Shown one piece after another: positions 9,168 to 21,012 of a stretch of DNA of 64,000 nucleotides. The position numbers and the translations under genes were made by a program. The notes beneath the pieces were generated by a model. It was not told the DNA's origin and ran no database searches. It worked only from the letters and a program-made list of their open reading frames with translations. Source of the DNA: Geodermatophilus saharensis (GTDB lineage Bacteria > Actinomycetota > Actinomycetes > Mycobacteriales > Geodermatophilaceae); NCBI RefSeq assembly GCF_900188205.1, contig NZ_FZOH01000007.1:118709-182708 (forward strand), given 5' to 3'. How positions within the stretch are numbered: position 1 is the first letter of the stretch; each line of letters begins with the position of its first letter.

Positions 9168-10423
9168 GCGACCGCCCGCGAGGCCCGGAAGTGCAGGAAG
9201 GAGGGCACCACCAGGGCGACGACGGCCATCGCCACCACCACGACGACGCCCCCGGACACCATCGCCACGCCGACGCCGGCCGCGCTGGCCACCGCCCCGG
9301 CGCGCAGGTCGCCCAGCCGCGGGCCGCCCGCGACGACGACCAGGAACACGCCCTGCATCCGGCCCCGCATGTCGTCGGGCGCCGCCGTCTGCAGCATGGA
9401 GGAGCGCAGCACCGCGCTGACCATGTCCCCGGCGCCGGCGACGGCCAGGCAGAGCACGGCCAGCCACAGGGTCGGTGCCAGCCCGAACCCGACGATCGCC
9501 ACGCCCCACACGACGATGGCGGCGAGCACGACCGCGCCCTGCCGGTCGACCCGCGACACCCACCCCGACGTCAGGCCCATGAGCAGCGCGCCGATCGAGA
9601 CACCGGCGAACAGCCAGCCCAGCGCGTTGGGCGACCCCGCGTACCGGCCCTCCGACAGCTCGGGGAACACCGCCTGCGGCCAGGCGAACAGCATCGCGAC
9701 CACGTCGACGACGAAGGTCATGAGCAGCACCGGCTGGGTGCGCAGGAACGTGAACCCCTCCCCCACCCCGCGCAGCGCGGCGCCCAGGCGCAGCGGCCCG
9801 GTGACGCCCGCGGGGGGCAGCGGCGGCAGCCCGCGCAGCAGCAGGACCGCGATTCCGAAGCCGAGGGCGTCGACCGCGTAGGCGAGGAAGAGGTCGCCGA
9901 GGCCGATGAGCACCCCGGCCAGCAGCGGCCCGGCGATGACGCCGACCTGGCGCACCGTCATCGCCAGCGCGTTGGCCGCGGGCACCCCCTCGGGGCCGAC
10001 CAGCGCGGGGATCACCGCGCTGCGGGTGGGCTGGTTGACCGCGGTGAAGCCGGAGACGGCCGCGACCAGCGCCCACAGCAGCCACAGGTTCCCCCCGCCG
10101 GGCAGCAGCGCCTGCACCGCGAGCAGCGCGCTGGTCACCGCCGAGCCGGCCCCGGTGACCAGCATCAGCCGACGGCGGTCCATGGCGTCGGCGATGGCGC
10201 CACCCAGCAGCCCGAAGACCACGAGCGGCACGAGCGCGACGACGGAGGTGACGCCCACCAGCAGGGAGGAGCCGGTGAGCGCGTAGACCTGGTACGGGAC
10301 GGCGACCAGCGTCATCTGCTGGCCGAGCATGGTGGCCGCCACGCCCCAGAACAGCCGCCGGTAGCCGGGGTCGCGCAGCGGCGTGGTGTCGATCGCCCAG
10401 GACCGGCGGGGCGCCGCCGTCAC
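9152..10423 (-). CDS. MFS transporter (MFS_3 / enterobactin-exporter-like)
   Basis: Inner-membrane drug or siderophore efflux carrier by family, 423 residues with twelve predicted hydrophobic segments. The first helix begins after RDPGYRRLFWGVAATML; the loop after helix 2 has GGAIADAMDRRRLML, the MFS signature, and the later half has RSSMLQTAAPDDMRGRMQGV, typical of this exporter group. The GTG start overlaps the pdxH TGA as GTGA, so it is translationally coupled to pdxH. The C-terminal 5 codons overlap the converging Ohr gene. It is similar in plan to the MFS gene at 26.7 kb. The substrate is unknown, and coupling to pdxH need not imply B6 transport. Confidence 0.85.
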   Translation of the reverse strand: MTAAPRRSWAIDTTPLRDPGYRRLFWGVAATMLGQQMTLVAVPYQVYALTGSSLLVGVTSVVALVPLVVFGLLGGAIADAMDRRRLMLVTGAGSAVTSALLAVQALLPGGGNLWLLWALVAAVSGFTAVNQPTRSAVIPALVGPEGVPAANALAMTVRQVGVIAGPLLAGVLIGLGDLFLAYAVDALGFGIAVLLLRGLPPLPPAGVTGPLRLGAALRGVGEGFTFLRTQPVLLMTFVVDVVAMLFAWPQAVFPELSEGRYAGSPNALGWLFAGVSIGALLMGLTSGWVSRVDRQGAVVLAAIVVWGVAIVGFGLAPTLWLAVLCLAVAGAGDMVSAVLRSSMLQTAAPDDMRGRMQGVFLVVVAGGPRLGDLRAGAVASAAGVGVAMVSGGVVVVVAMAVVALVVPSFLHFRASRAVAQPPG

Positions 10424-11067
10424 GGGGCGAGCCGCTGGAGCACCCAGCCGCCGCCCTCCTCGTCGTCGCGGACGAACCGCAGCCGGTCGTGCAGCCGGCC
10501 CGGGCCGCCCTGCCAGAACTCGACCCGCTCGGGGACCACCCGGTAGCCGCCCCACACCGGCGGCCGGGGCAGCTTCTCCGTCGTCGTCTCCTCGTCGAGC
10601 AGCCGCACCCGCGCCTCGAGCTCCTCCCGGGAGTCGACGACGGTGGACTGCACGGAGGCGACGGCGGCCAGCTGCGCCTCGCGCGGGCGGGGGTCCCACA
10701 GGTCGTCGGAGGCGGCCTCGCCGATCCGCTCGACCCGGCCGGTCACCCGCACCTGCCGCTGCAGGGCGTGCCAGGGGAAGACCAGCGCCGCGCGCGGGTT
10801 GGCCGCCAGCTGGGCGCCCTTGGTCGAGGCGTAGCTGGTGCCGAACACGAAGCCGGCCTCGTCGTAGCCCTTGAGCAGCACGATGCGCGCGTCGGGCGCG
10901 CCGTCGGCGTCGGCGGTGGCCACGACGACCGCGTTGGGGTCGGGGACGTCGGCGGCGACGACGTCGCGGAACCACCGGTCGAACTGCTCGACCCAGCTCG
11001 GCGCGAGGTCCTCCTCGCGCAGTCCGGGGCGGTCGTAGTCCCTGCGCATGCGGGAGAGGTCGGCCAC
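10420..11067 (-). CDS. pdxH: Pyridoxamine 5'-phosphate oxidase
   Basis: FMN enzyme that oxidises pyridoxine or pyridoxamine phosphate to pyridoxal phosphate, the cofactor used by serC two genes away. From GTG 11067 (MADLSRMRRDYDRPGL) it has 215 residues, the normal length. Family signatures are visible: the N-terminal MRRDYDRPGLREEDL, FMN-binding RIVLLKGYDEAGFVFGTSY, STKGAQLAANPRAALVFPWH, and the C-terminal EFWQGGPGRLHDRLRF with QRLAP at the end. The frame runs open upstream to 11295, but that part overlaps the citA start region and lacks family features. Divergent from citA, coupled to the downstream MFS gene. Confidence 0.94.
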   Translation of the reverse strand: MADLSRMRRDYDRPGLREEDLAPSWVEQFDRWFRDVVAADVPDPNAVVVATADADGAPDARIVLLKGYDEAGFVFGTSYASTKGAQLAANPRAALVFPWHALQRQVRVTGRVERIGEAASDDLWDPRPREAQLAAVASVQSTVVDSREELEARVRLLDEETTTEKLPRPPVWGGYRVVPERVEFWQGGPGRLHDRLRFVRDDEEGGGWVLQRLAP

Positions 11068-11157
11068 CCCGCCATGCTGACACCGCCCCGCCGGGCGGGC
11101 GCCGGACGGCTCCCGCTGGGCGGCAGCCCCCCGTGGAGGGCGGGGCCGGCCGGGGCC

Positions 11158-11163
11158 TAGTGT
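11158..11163 (+). promoter_or_regulatory. Candidate -10 box of citA
   Basis: TAGTGT fits the actinobacterial TANNNT -10 pattern. A transcript starting near 11170 would have about 55 untranslated bases before the citA ribosome binding site (GAGAGG at 11212-11217). No clear -35 box is visible. Confidence 0.4.
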
Positions 11164-11224
11164 CGCGGTGCAGTCGTGCGGCATGACCGGTGCGCACGAG
11201 GTCCGCAGCAGAGAGGCGTGCGAG

Positions 11225-14822
<3,598 letters not shown>

Positions 14823-14929
14823 GGACGCCGAGTCTAGGGCCGGTGCGGGGACCGGCCGCGGCGCGCGGCCGGGGGGCGCCGGCGTCCGCCACGCCGGGTG
14901 GCCTGCCAGCGCGCGGGCCCGTCCGCGGA

Positions 14930-14935
14930 TAGCCT
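14930..14935 (+). promoter_or_regulatory. Candidate -10 box of sepH
   Basis: TAGCCT, 58 bases before the sepH start. A start site near 14942 would give a short leader carrying the strong GAGGAGG ribosome binding site at 14981-14987. Confidence 0.4.
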
Positions 14936-14993
14936 CGCCCGTGGCTCCGGTGTACCCCGGGCCCCGCCCACCGCCCGCCCGAGGAGGTCTCCC

Positions 14994-15929
14994 GTGCGCA
15001 TGCTGCGCCTCGTGGGCCTGTCCGAGGACGGCCGGAACCTGGTGCTCGCCCTCGACGGCGGCGACGGGACCGACGACGGCGAGCGCTTCGAGCTGCCGAT
15101 CGACGACCGGGTGCGCGCCGCGGCCCGCGGGGACACCCGCCGGCTGGGCCAGATGGAGGTCGACGGCGGGCTCTCGCCGCGGGTGATCCAGGCCCGCATC
15201 CGCGCCGGGGAGACCCCCGAGCAGGTCGCGGCGGCCTCGGGCACCCGGGTCGAGCGGATCATGCGCTTCGCGCACACGGTGCTGCAGGAGCGCGCCCGGC
15301 TGGCCGAGCAGGCCCGCGAGGCACGGGTGCGCCTGTCGGAGGGCGTCCCCGGAGCCCCGCTGCAGCAGTTCATGGCCGAGCGGCTGCGGCTGCTCGGCGC
15401 CGACCTCGACGCCGTCCGCTGGGACGCCGCCCGCTCCGACGACGGCGCCTGGGTGGTCACCGCCGCCTGGCGCGCCGGCGCCAAGGAGGGCACCACGCAC
15501 TGGGTCTACGACGTCCCGGCCCGCACGGTGGCCCCGCTGGACGCCGCCACCCGCGACTTCGCCGAGGGCACCCGGCTGGTCCGCGTCGTCCCCGGGGTGC
15601 CCGCCGAGCGCCCGGTGCTGCCGGTGCACCGCGCGGCCGCCGTCCCCGAGCGCCCCGTCCCCGAGCGCCCCGTCGCCGAGCGCCCCGTCCCCGAGCGCCC
15701 CGCGCCCGAGCGGTCGGCCGCCGACCGCGGCCCCGGGCCCGCCGACCACTCCCCCGCCGGCCCGCCGGCCGAGCGGCGCACCGACGCCGCGGAGCTCACC
15801 GACGACGAGATCGCCGAGCACGACACGGTCGTGCTGCGGACCGGCGAGACCGACGGCGAGGACGAGGACCCGCGGGCCCGCGTCCCGGCGTGGGAGGACA
15901 TCGTCTTCGGGGTCCGCCGCAACCACTGA
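14994..15929 (+). CDS. sepH: SepH-type cell division regulator (DUF3071)
   Basis: Actinobacterial protein that binds FtsZ and promotes Z-ring assembly at septation. The N-terminal 170 or so residues form the DUF3071 domain, with the helix-turn-helix segment SPRVIQARIRAGETPEQVAA and RVERIMRFAHTVLQERARL. A Pro/Glu/Arg-rich linker follows, containing five-residue repeats PERPV (about 217-240), then an acidic segment, and the short C-terminal motif RVPAWEDIVFGVRR, which matches the conserved terminal motif of SepH. Start GTG 14994 is set by GAGGAGG with a 6-base spacer; ATG at 15000 is two codons later. The 311 residues are in the usual range. SepH lies near serC in mycobacteria too. Confidence 0.92.
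   Translation: MRMLRLVGLSEDGRNLVLALDGGDGTDDGERFELPIDDRVRAAARGDTRRLGQMEVDGGLSPRVIQARIRAGETPEQVAAASGTRVERIMRFAHTVLQERARLAEQAREARVRLSEGVPGAPLQQFMAERLRLLGADLDAVRWDAARSDDGAWVVTAAWRAGAKEGTTHWVYDVPARTVAPLDAATRDFAEGTRLVRVVPGVPAERPVLPVHRAAAVPERPVPERPVAERPVPERPAPERSAADRGPGPADHSPAGPPAERRTDAAELTDDEIAEHDTVVLRTGETDGEDEDPRARVPAWEDIVFGVRRNH
15642..15716 (+). repeat. 15-base tandem repeat inside sepH
   Basis: Four units close to GTCCCCGAGCGCCCC followed by a degenerate fifth. Each encodes a VPERP-type pentapeptide of the disordered linker. Slippage could change linker length without shifting frame. Confidence 0.85.
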
Positions 15930-15947
15930 GTGCCGGCCACCGAGCAG

Positions 15948-15982
15948 TAGGCTCGCCCCACCGGACCGACGTGTCCGTCCGG
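15948..15982 (+). promoter_or_regulatory. Candidate promoter and 5' hairpin of the stress-protein gene
   Basis: TAGGCT (15948-15953) fits a -10 box; the likely start of RNA is followed by arms CCGGAC (15961-15966) and GTCCGG (15977-15982). The hairpin could be the sepH terminator or a leader structure. Confidence 0.3.
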
Positions 15983-16033
15983 GGGGCCACGGGTACGTCG
16001 TCCACAACCGAACGAGTGCGGGAGTGGAGCCAC

Positions 16034-16510
16034 ATGTCGATGTCCGTGTCGATGCCCCTGGGCGGGGTCCAGGTGGGGTCCTACGACACCTACCAGCAGG
16101 CGCAGGCCGCGGTCGACCACCTGTCCGACGAGAAGTTCCCGGTGGAGAACGTCACGATCATCGGCTCGGACCTGCGGATGGTCGAGCGGGTCACCGGCCG
16201 GCTGACGTGGGGCCGCGCGATCGGCGCCGGGGCCGCGGGCGGTGCCTGGTGGGGCCTGTTCGTCGGCCTGCTGCTCGGCATCTTCGCCCCCAGCGGGACG
16301 AGCTGGCTCAGCGCGGTGCTCACCGGCCTGCTCATCGGCCTGGCGTTCGGCGCGCTGTTCGGCGCCGTGGGGTACGGGGCCACCGGCGGGCGGCGCGACT
16401 TCACCAGCACCTCGCAGATCACCGCCAGCCGCTACGACGTCATGTGCGACCCCTCCCGCGCCGAGGAGGCCCGCGCCATCCTCGCCCGCTGGTCGCTGCG
16501 CAACGGGTGA
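16034..16510 (+). CDS. General-stress membrane protein (YflT/GsmB-like domain)
   Basis: Small protein of 158 residues. The N-terminus (about 10-50) has the YflT-like fold VGSYDTYQQAQAAVDHLSD with VENVTIIGSDL, an alpha/beta module seen in general stress proteins. Two long Gly/Ala-rich hydrophobic segments follow (AIGAGAAGGAWWGLFVGLLL and AVLTGLLIGLAFGALFGAVG), suggesting a glycine-zipper membrane hairpin, and the C-terminus SRYDVMCDPSRAEEARAILA resumes the soluble fold. ATG start after GGAGTGGAGC. Stop codon TGA is the first base set of a repeated hairpin element at 16509. Role in the cell is unknown; related genes are often stress-induced. Confidence 0.75.
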   Translation: MSMSVSMPLGGVQVGSYDTYQQAQAAVDHLSDEKFPVENVTIIGSDLRMVERVTGRLTWGRAIGAGAAGGAWWGLFVGLLLGIFAPSGTSWLSAVLTGLLIGLAFGALFGAVGYGATGGRRDFTSTSQITASRYDVMCDPSRAEEARAILARWSLRNG

Positions 16511-16573
16511 AGGACCCTCCTGCCCCCCGCCCCTCGCTCCGCTCGGGACGGGTCCCTGCAGGAGGGCCGTCCC
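16509..16573 (+). repeat. REP-like hairpin element, copy A
   Basis: Begins GAAGGACCC directly at the stop codon of the upstream gene and ends GGGCCGTCC. Outer arms CCCTCCTGC (16515-16523) and GCAGGAGGG (16558-16566) enclose a C-rich left and G-rich right half. Related copies lie at 43699-43759 and 54661-54723. It probably works as a terminator here. Confidence 0.75.
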
Positions 16574-16579
16574 AGCACC

Positions 16580-17380
16580 TCACCGCAGCGTGGCGAAGGC
16601 GACGGCCGCCGCGGCGGCGACGCCGAGGGAGTCGACGCCGGCCCGCATGGGGATGCGGGCCCGCACCCGCGCGGCGGCCTGCGCCTCCGGCGTGAGGCCC
16701 GGCCCCTCGGCGCCGAGCAGCACCGCGGTGCGCGGGTGCGCCCGCGGGTCGACGTCACCGAGGTCCACGGCGTCCGGTGCCGGGGTGAGCGCCACGGTGA
16801 GGTAGCCGGCGTCGTGCAACCGGTCGAGGTCGCCGGGCCAGCCGGGCAGCACGGCGAAGGGCAGCGCGAGCACGTGCCCCATCGACACCCGCACCGCCCG
16901 GCGGTAGAGCGGGTCGGCGCAGCGCGGGTCGAGCAGCAGCCCGTCGACGCCGAGGGCCACGGCCGAGCGGGCGATCGAGCCGAGGTTCTCGGCGTCGTTG
17001 AGCGCCTCGAGCACCGCCAGCCGCCGGGGCGCGGCCGGATCGGGGCCGGCCAGCAGCGCGCCGACGTCCGCCGGCGGGCGCCGGTCGGCCGAGGCCAGCA
17101 CACCGCGGGTGAGCCGGAAGCCGATGAGGTCCGACAGTGCCCACTCGTCCATCTCGTAGGCCGGCACGTCGCCGGGCAGGTCGAGCGCGGCCAGCCGGCC
17201 GGGGACGCCGAGCACCGCCCGCACCCGGTACGGCGAGGCGAGCAGCCGCTGCACCGCGGGCACGCCCTCGACGATCACCGGGCCGGTGCCGCGCGCCCGA
17301 CCGGCCGGCCGGTCGCCGGCGTGCAGGTCGCGGAAGTCGGCGACCCGGGGGTCGGCGGGGTCGGCAATCGGCTCGGGCAC
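16580..17380 (-). CDS. SpoU/TrmH-family RNA 2'-O-methyltransferase
   Basis: Trefoil-knot (SPOUT) enzyme that methylates ribose of rRNA or tRNA using S-adenosylmethionine. Of 266 residues, the first 100 or so form the RNA-binding substrate domain (GPVIVEGVPAVQRLLAS); motif 1 is NDAENLGSIARSAVALG with the catalytic Arg, motif 2 is VLLGAEGPGL, and motif 3 reads MRAGVDSLGVAAAAAVAF, where the usual SLN is SLG. GTG start with GGGAGGA nine bases upstream. A homologue is next to MarR and DUF2530 genes in M. tuberculosis, so the neighbourhood is conserved though rearranged. Target nucleotide unknown. Confidence 0.88.
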   Translation of the reverse strand: MPEPIADPADPRVADFRDLHAGDRPAGRARGTGPVIVEGVPAVQRLLASPYRVRAVLGVPGRLAALDLPGDVPAYEMDEWALSDLIGFRLTRGVLASADRRPPADVGALLAGPDPAAPRRLAVLEALNDAENLGSIARSAVALGVDGLLLDPRCADPLYRRAVRVSMGHVLALPFAVLPGWPGDLDRLHDAGYLTVALTPAPDAVDLGDVDPRAHPRTAVLLGAEGPGLTPEAQAAARVRARIPMRAGVDSLGVAAAAAVAFATLR

Positions 17381-17445
17381 GTCGCGATCCTCCCCGAGCC
17401 GGTCCTCCCCGAGCGGCGGGGCCGCGCTGCCCGCAGGATCCAGTG

Positions 17446-18399
17446 GTGCCCAACGGGATCGTCGTCGTCGGAGCCGGCATCGCCGGCGTGGCCTGCGCCC
17501 GGGCGCTCGGGGAGGCCGGGGTGCCGGTGCGCGTCCTCGACCGCGGGCGCCGCCCCGGGGGCCGCATGGCCACCCGCACGCTGTCCGGGCGGGTCATCGA
17601 CACCGGCGCCAGCTACCTGACCGCCGCCGGCGGGTCGCCGTTCGCCGACGTCGTCGCCGGCTGGGTCCACCGCGGCCTGGCCCGGCCGTGGACCGACACC
17701 TTCGCCGTCGCCGGGCCCGACGGGGTCCGCGAGACCCGCAGCGGCCCGGTCCGCTACGCCGCACCGGGCGGGCTGTGCTCGCTGGTCGCCGACCTCGCCG
17801 CCGGCCTCGACGTCGTGCAGGAGCACACCGTGGCGCGGGTGGAGCCCGGCCCGCGGGTCGACGGCGAGGAGGCGCCCGCCGTCGTCCTGGCGCTGCCCGA
17901 CCCGCAGGCCCGCCGGCTGCTGCCGGCCGACCTGGCCGGCCGGCTGCTCGGGGCGGAGGAGGCGCACCCCTGGCAGCCCGCCCTCGCCGTCGTCCTGGGG
18001 TTCGACCGGCGGCACTGGCCGGCCGAGCTGCACGGCGCGTTCGTCCACGACGACCCGGTGGTCGAGTGGATCGCCGACGACGGCGACCGGCGCGGCGACG
18101 GCGCCCCCGTCCTCGTCGCCCACACCACGCCGGCCACCGCCGCGGCACACCTAGACGACCCCGGCCGGGCCGCCCCGGAGGTGACCACCGCGGTGTGCCG
18201 GGCGCTCGGCATCGACGCCGCGCCGGCCTGGACGCACGTGCACCGCTGGACATTCGCCAAGCCGGCGGCGCCCCGGGAGGAGCCGTTCGGCCTGGTCGAC
18301 GGGGTCGGCGCGTGCGGCGACGGGTGGCGGGCGCCGTCGAAGGTCGAGAGCGCCTGGACCTCCGGGCACCTGCTCGGCACCGAGCTGGGCGGGCGCTGA
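17446..18399 (+). CDS. FAD-dependent oxidoreductase (renalase-like)
   Basis: Flavoprotein of the amine-oxidase/renalase group, 317 residues. The N-terminus is a clear dinucleotide-binding fold, IVVVGAGIAGVACARAL with the following acidic/basic turn VLDRGRRPGGRMATRT, and DTGASYLTAA for the flavin pyrophosphate; the C-terminal FAD motif is GVGACGDGWRAPSKVESAW. Substrate residues of true amine oxidases are not evident, so NAD(P)H-like isomers or an unknown metabolite are as likely. Two GTG codons lie in tandem (17443 and 17446); the second is better spaced from AGGA at 17435. It is followed directly by a membrane protein gene. Confidence 0.85.
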   Translation: MPNGIVVVGAGIAGVACARALGEAGVPVRVLDRGRRPGGRMATRTLSGRVIDTGASYLTAAGGSPFADVVAGWVHRGLARPWTDTFAVAGPDGVRETRSGPVRYAAPGGLCSLVADLAAGLDVVQEHTVARVEPGPRVDGEEAPAVVLALPDPQARRLLPADLAGRLLGAEEAHPWQPALAVVLGFDRRHWPAELHGAFVHDDPVVEWIADDGDRRGDGAPVLVAHTTPATAAAHLDDPGRAAPEVTTAVCRALGIDAAPAWTHVHRWTFAKPAAPREEPFGLVDGVGACGDGWRAPSKVESAWTSGHLLGTELGGR

Positions 18400-19434
18400 G
18401 TGCCCGCCGGGCTGGCCCCGCCGCCGGGACCCACCGACCAGCGGGCCGAGGAGGAGCGCTCCGACGGCTCGCCGGCCAAGGCGGGGCTGCGCGGCATCGT
18501 CCTGCCGGCGGCCGTGGCCGTCGGGATCGGCACGCTGCTGGTCGTCGTCTACCTGGCCGCCTTCCCCACCGCGACGCCGCACGACCTGCCGGTGGGCGTC
18601 ACCGGCTCCTCCGCCGACGTCGCGGCGGTGCGGCAGGCGGTCGAGGAGGCGCGGCCGGGTGCGCTGCGGCTGGTCGGGCTGCCCGAAGCGGCCGCCGCCG
18701 AGCGCGCGGTCACCTCCGGCGACGTCTACGCGGCGCTGGTGCTCGGGCCGCCCGGCCCGCAGCTGCTCGTCGCCGGGGCGCACGGCCAGCCGGTGACGCA
18801 GGACCTCACCGCGGTCCTCGGCCCGGTGGTCGCCGGGCGGACCGGCGCGCAGCCCACCGTCACGGACGTCGCGCCACTGGCCGCCGGTGACCTGCGGGGC
18901 CGCGCGATCGACCACACCGCCTTCGGCGTGGTCCTCGGCGGCTTCCTGTTCGGCATCACCAGCTACCAGGTCGCCCCGAAGCAACGGCTGCGGCTGCGGC
19001 TGGCCAGCGCCGTCCTGTTCGCCGCCACGGCGGGCCTGCTCGGCGCCTGGCTGGCGGTTCCCGTGTTCGAGGCCCTGCCCGCGGGGTTCTGGCCGGTGGC
19101 CGGGATCGTCGCCCTGCTGGCCCTGGCCTCCGGCGCGGCGGCCGCGCTCGCCCTGCGGCTGCTCGGCGGGGCCGGCACCTTCGTGGCCACCGCGGTGCTG
19201 CTGACCGTCGGCGCCGCCACGAGCACCGGCAGCCTCCCCGCCGAGTACCTGCCGGGCTGGCTCGAGCCGCTGGCGTCGGTGCTGCCGCCCGGCGTGGCCG
19301 TGCGGGCGCTGCGCGGCCTGGCCTACCTCGACGGCGACGGCGTGGCCCGGGCCGTGTGGGTGCTGGCCCTGTGGTGCGTCCTCCCGCCGGCGCTCATCGC
19401 GCTGACCGACGCCGTCTCCCGCCGCCGCGGCTGA
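18400..19434 (+). CDS. ABC-2/YhgE-like membrane protein
   Basis: Predicted membrane protein of 344 residues that begins at a GTG immediately after the upstream TGA, so it is probably translated with the oxidoreductase. One helix near residue 30-55 (GIVLPAAVAVGIGTLLVVVY) is followed by an outside domain of about 110 residues and then five hydrophobic segments in the C-terminal half, ending ALIALTDAVSRRRG. This resembles DUF3533 or YhgE/Pip-type permease modules of ABC-2 systems, but there is no ATPase in the same operon; the ABC genes at 19.5 kb have their own promoter and permease. Function not known. Confidence 0.65.
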   Translation: MPAGLAPPPGPTDQRAEEERSDGSPAKAGLRGIVLPAAVAVGIGTLLVVVYLAAFPTATPHDLPVGVTGSSADVAAVRQAVEEARPGALRLVGLPEAAAAERAVTSGDVYAALVLGPPGPQLLVAGAHGQPVTQDLTAVLGPVVAGRTGAQPTVTDVAPLAAGDLRGRAIDHTAFGVVLGGFLFGITSYQVAPKQRLRLRLASAVLFAATAGLLGAWLAVPVFEALPAGFWPVAGIVALLALASGAAAALALRLLGGAGTFVATAVLLTVGAATSTGSLPAEYLPGWLEPLASVLPPGVAVRALRGLAYLDGDGVARAVWVLALWCVLPPALIALTDAVSRRRG

Positions 19435-19458
19435 TCCCCTCCCCCGCGAGGCCGGGCG

Positions 19459-19512
19459 TTGACGCCGCCCACAGAACTCATCTAGCGTTGACTTCATCAG
19501 GTGTTGAGTTCT
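19459..19512 (+). promoter_or_regulatory. Promoter and likely operator of the ABC-tetR operon
   Basis: TTGACG (19459-19464), an 18-base spacer and TAGCGT (19483-19488) make a good promoter. Three related half-sites overlap it: GAACTCATC (19474-19482, inverted), GTTGACTTC (19487-19495) and GTTGAGTTC (19503-19511); AGAACTCA and TGAGTTCT form perfect inverted arms. Autoregulation by the TetR encoded in the operon is the simplest reading. Confidence 0.65.
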
Positions 19513-19531
19513 CGCCACTCGGGAGGCCGAC

Positions 19532-20254
19532 ATGACCGACGCCGTCACCGTCACCGACCTCGTCGTGGAACGCGGGCACCGCAGGGTGCTCCACGACCTG
19601 TCCTGCACCGTCCCGGCCGGCCGGGTCACCGGCCTGCTCGGCCCCAGCGGCAGCGGGAAGACGACGCTGATGCGCGCCCTGGTCGGCGTGCAGCGGGTGC
19701 GCTCGGGCACGGTCACCGTGCTCGGCGAGCCGGCCGGCTCCCCCGGCCTGCGCCACCGGGTCGGCTACGTCACCCAGGCGCCGAGCGTCTACCCCGACCT
19801 CACCGTGCGGGAGAACGCCCGCCACTTCGCCGCGCTCTACGGCCGGGGCACCCGCGCCGCCGACGACGCGCTGGCCGCCGTCGGGCTGGCCGACGCCGCC
19901 GGGCAGTTGGTCCGCGACCTCTCCGGCGGCCAGCAGGGCCGGGCGTCGCTGGCCTGCGCGCTGGTCGGGGAGCCCGAGCTGCTCGTGCTCGACGAGCCCA
20001 CCGTGGGGCTGGACCCGCTGCTGCGGGTGGAGCTGTGGGAGCGCTTCCACGCCCTCGCCGCGGCCGGCACCACGCTGGTCGTCTCCAGCCACGTGATGGA
20101 CGAGGCCGGCCGCTGCGACCGGCTGCTGCTGCTCCGGGAGGGCCGGCTGCTGGCCGACTCCACGCCCGCGCAGCTGCGGGCCGAGTCGGGCACCGACGAC
20201 CTCGAGGAGTCCTTCCTCCGCCTGGTGCGGGCGCAGCAGGAGGTGGCGGCATGA
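19532..20254 (+). CDS. ABC transporter ATP-binding protein (drug-export type)
   Basis: ATPase of an ABC-2 exporter, 240 residues. Walker A is GPSGSGKTTL (about 35-44), Q-loop YVTQAPSVYPDLTV, signature DLSGGQQGRASLACAL, Walker B LLVLDEPTVGLDP and switch His SSHVMDEA. In the signature GQQGR the second Gly precedes Arg as expected. ATG start after GGGAGGCCGAC, 5-6 base spacing. It heads a three-gene operon (ATPase, permease, TetR) whose start and stop codons overlap, driven by the promoter at 19459. This layout is typical of self-regulated multidrug or lipid exporters; the substrate is not known. Confidence 0.92.
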   Translation: MTDAVTVTDLVVERGHRRVLHDLSCTVPAGRVTGLLGPSGSGKTTLMRALVGVQRVRSGTVTVLGEPAGSPGLRHRVGYVTQAPSVYPDLTVRENARHFAALYGRGTRAADDALAAVGLADAAGQLVRDLSGGQQGRASLACALVGEPELLVLDEPTVGLDPLLRVELWERFHALAAAGTTLVVSSHVMDEAGRCDRLLLLREGRLLADSTPAQLRAESGTDDLEESFLRLVRAQQEVAA

Positions 20255-21012
20255 GTGCCACGACCGCCGTCCTGAGCCCGCGGCTCACCGCGGCGACCAC
20301 CGCCCGGGTGCTGCGGCAGCTGCGGCACGACCGCCGCACGATCGCGCTGATGGTGCTGCTGCCGAGCCTGCTGCTGGGGCTGCTGTACCTGCTGTGGGTC
20401 GACCTGCCGGTGTCCCCGTTCGACGGGGTCGGGCTGACCATGCTCGGCGTCTTCCCGTTCGTGGTGATGTTCCTGGTCACCAGCATCGCGATGCTGCGCG
20501 AGCGCACGTCGGGCACGCTCGAGCGGCTGCTGACCACCCCGCTGTCCCGGCTGGACCTGCTGCTGGGCTACGGCGCCGCGTTCGGCCTGGCCGCGGCGGT
20601 GCAGGCGGTCGTCACGGTCACGGTGGCCACCACCCTCTACGACCTCGACATCGCCGGGTCGCCGCTGCTGGTGGTGCTCATCGCCGTCGCCAACGCCGTC
20701 CTCGGGGTCGCCCTCGGCCTGCTGGCCAGCGCCTTCGCCCGCAGCGAGTTCCAGGCCGTGCAGTTCATGCCGGTGGTCGTGCTGCCGCAGTTCTTCCTCT
20801 GCGGCCTCCTCGTGCCCCGCGGGCAGATGCCCGGCTGGCTGCAGGCGATCAGCGACGTGCTCCCGCTGACCTACGCGGTGGAGGCCCTGCAGGAGGTCGG
20901 GCGGTCGGCCGCGGAGACGGGCACGATGTGGCGGGACGTCGGCATCGTGGCCGGCGCGGCCGTCCTCGCCCTCGCGCTGGCGGCGGGCACCCTGCGGAGG
21001 AGGACCAGCTGA
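20251..21012 (+). CDS. ABC-2 type permease
   Basis: Membrane component partnered with the ATPase at 19532. It has 253 residues and six hydrophobic segments in the daunorubicin-exporter (DrrB) style, with the sequence MLRERTSGTLERLLTTPLSRLDLLLG after helix 2 and the amphipathic ASAFARSEFQAVQF and RGQMPGWLQAISDVLPLTYA before the last helices, both hallmarks of the family. The ATG start overlaps the ATPase stop as ATGA; its own stop overlaps the CTG start of the tetR gene. Exports an unknown, probably hydrophobic, compound. Confidence 0.9.
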   Translation: MSATTAVLSPRLTAATTARVLRQLRHDRRTIALMVLLPSLLLGLLYLLWVDLPVSPFDGVGLTMLGVFPFVVMFLVTSIAMLRERTSGTLERLLTTPLSRLDLLLGYGAAFGLAAAVQAVVTVTVATTLYDLDIAGSPLLVVLIAVANAVLGVALGLLASAFARSEFQAVQFMPVVVLPQFFLCGLLVPRGQMPGWLQAISDVLPLTYAVEALQEVGRSAAETGTMWRDVGIVAGAAVLALALAAGTLRRRTS

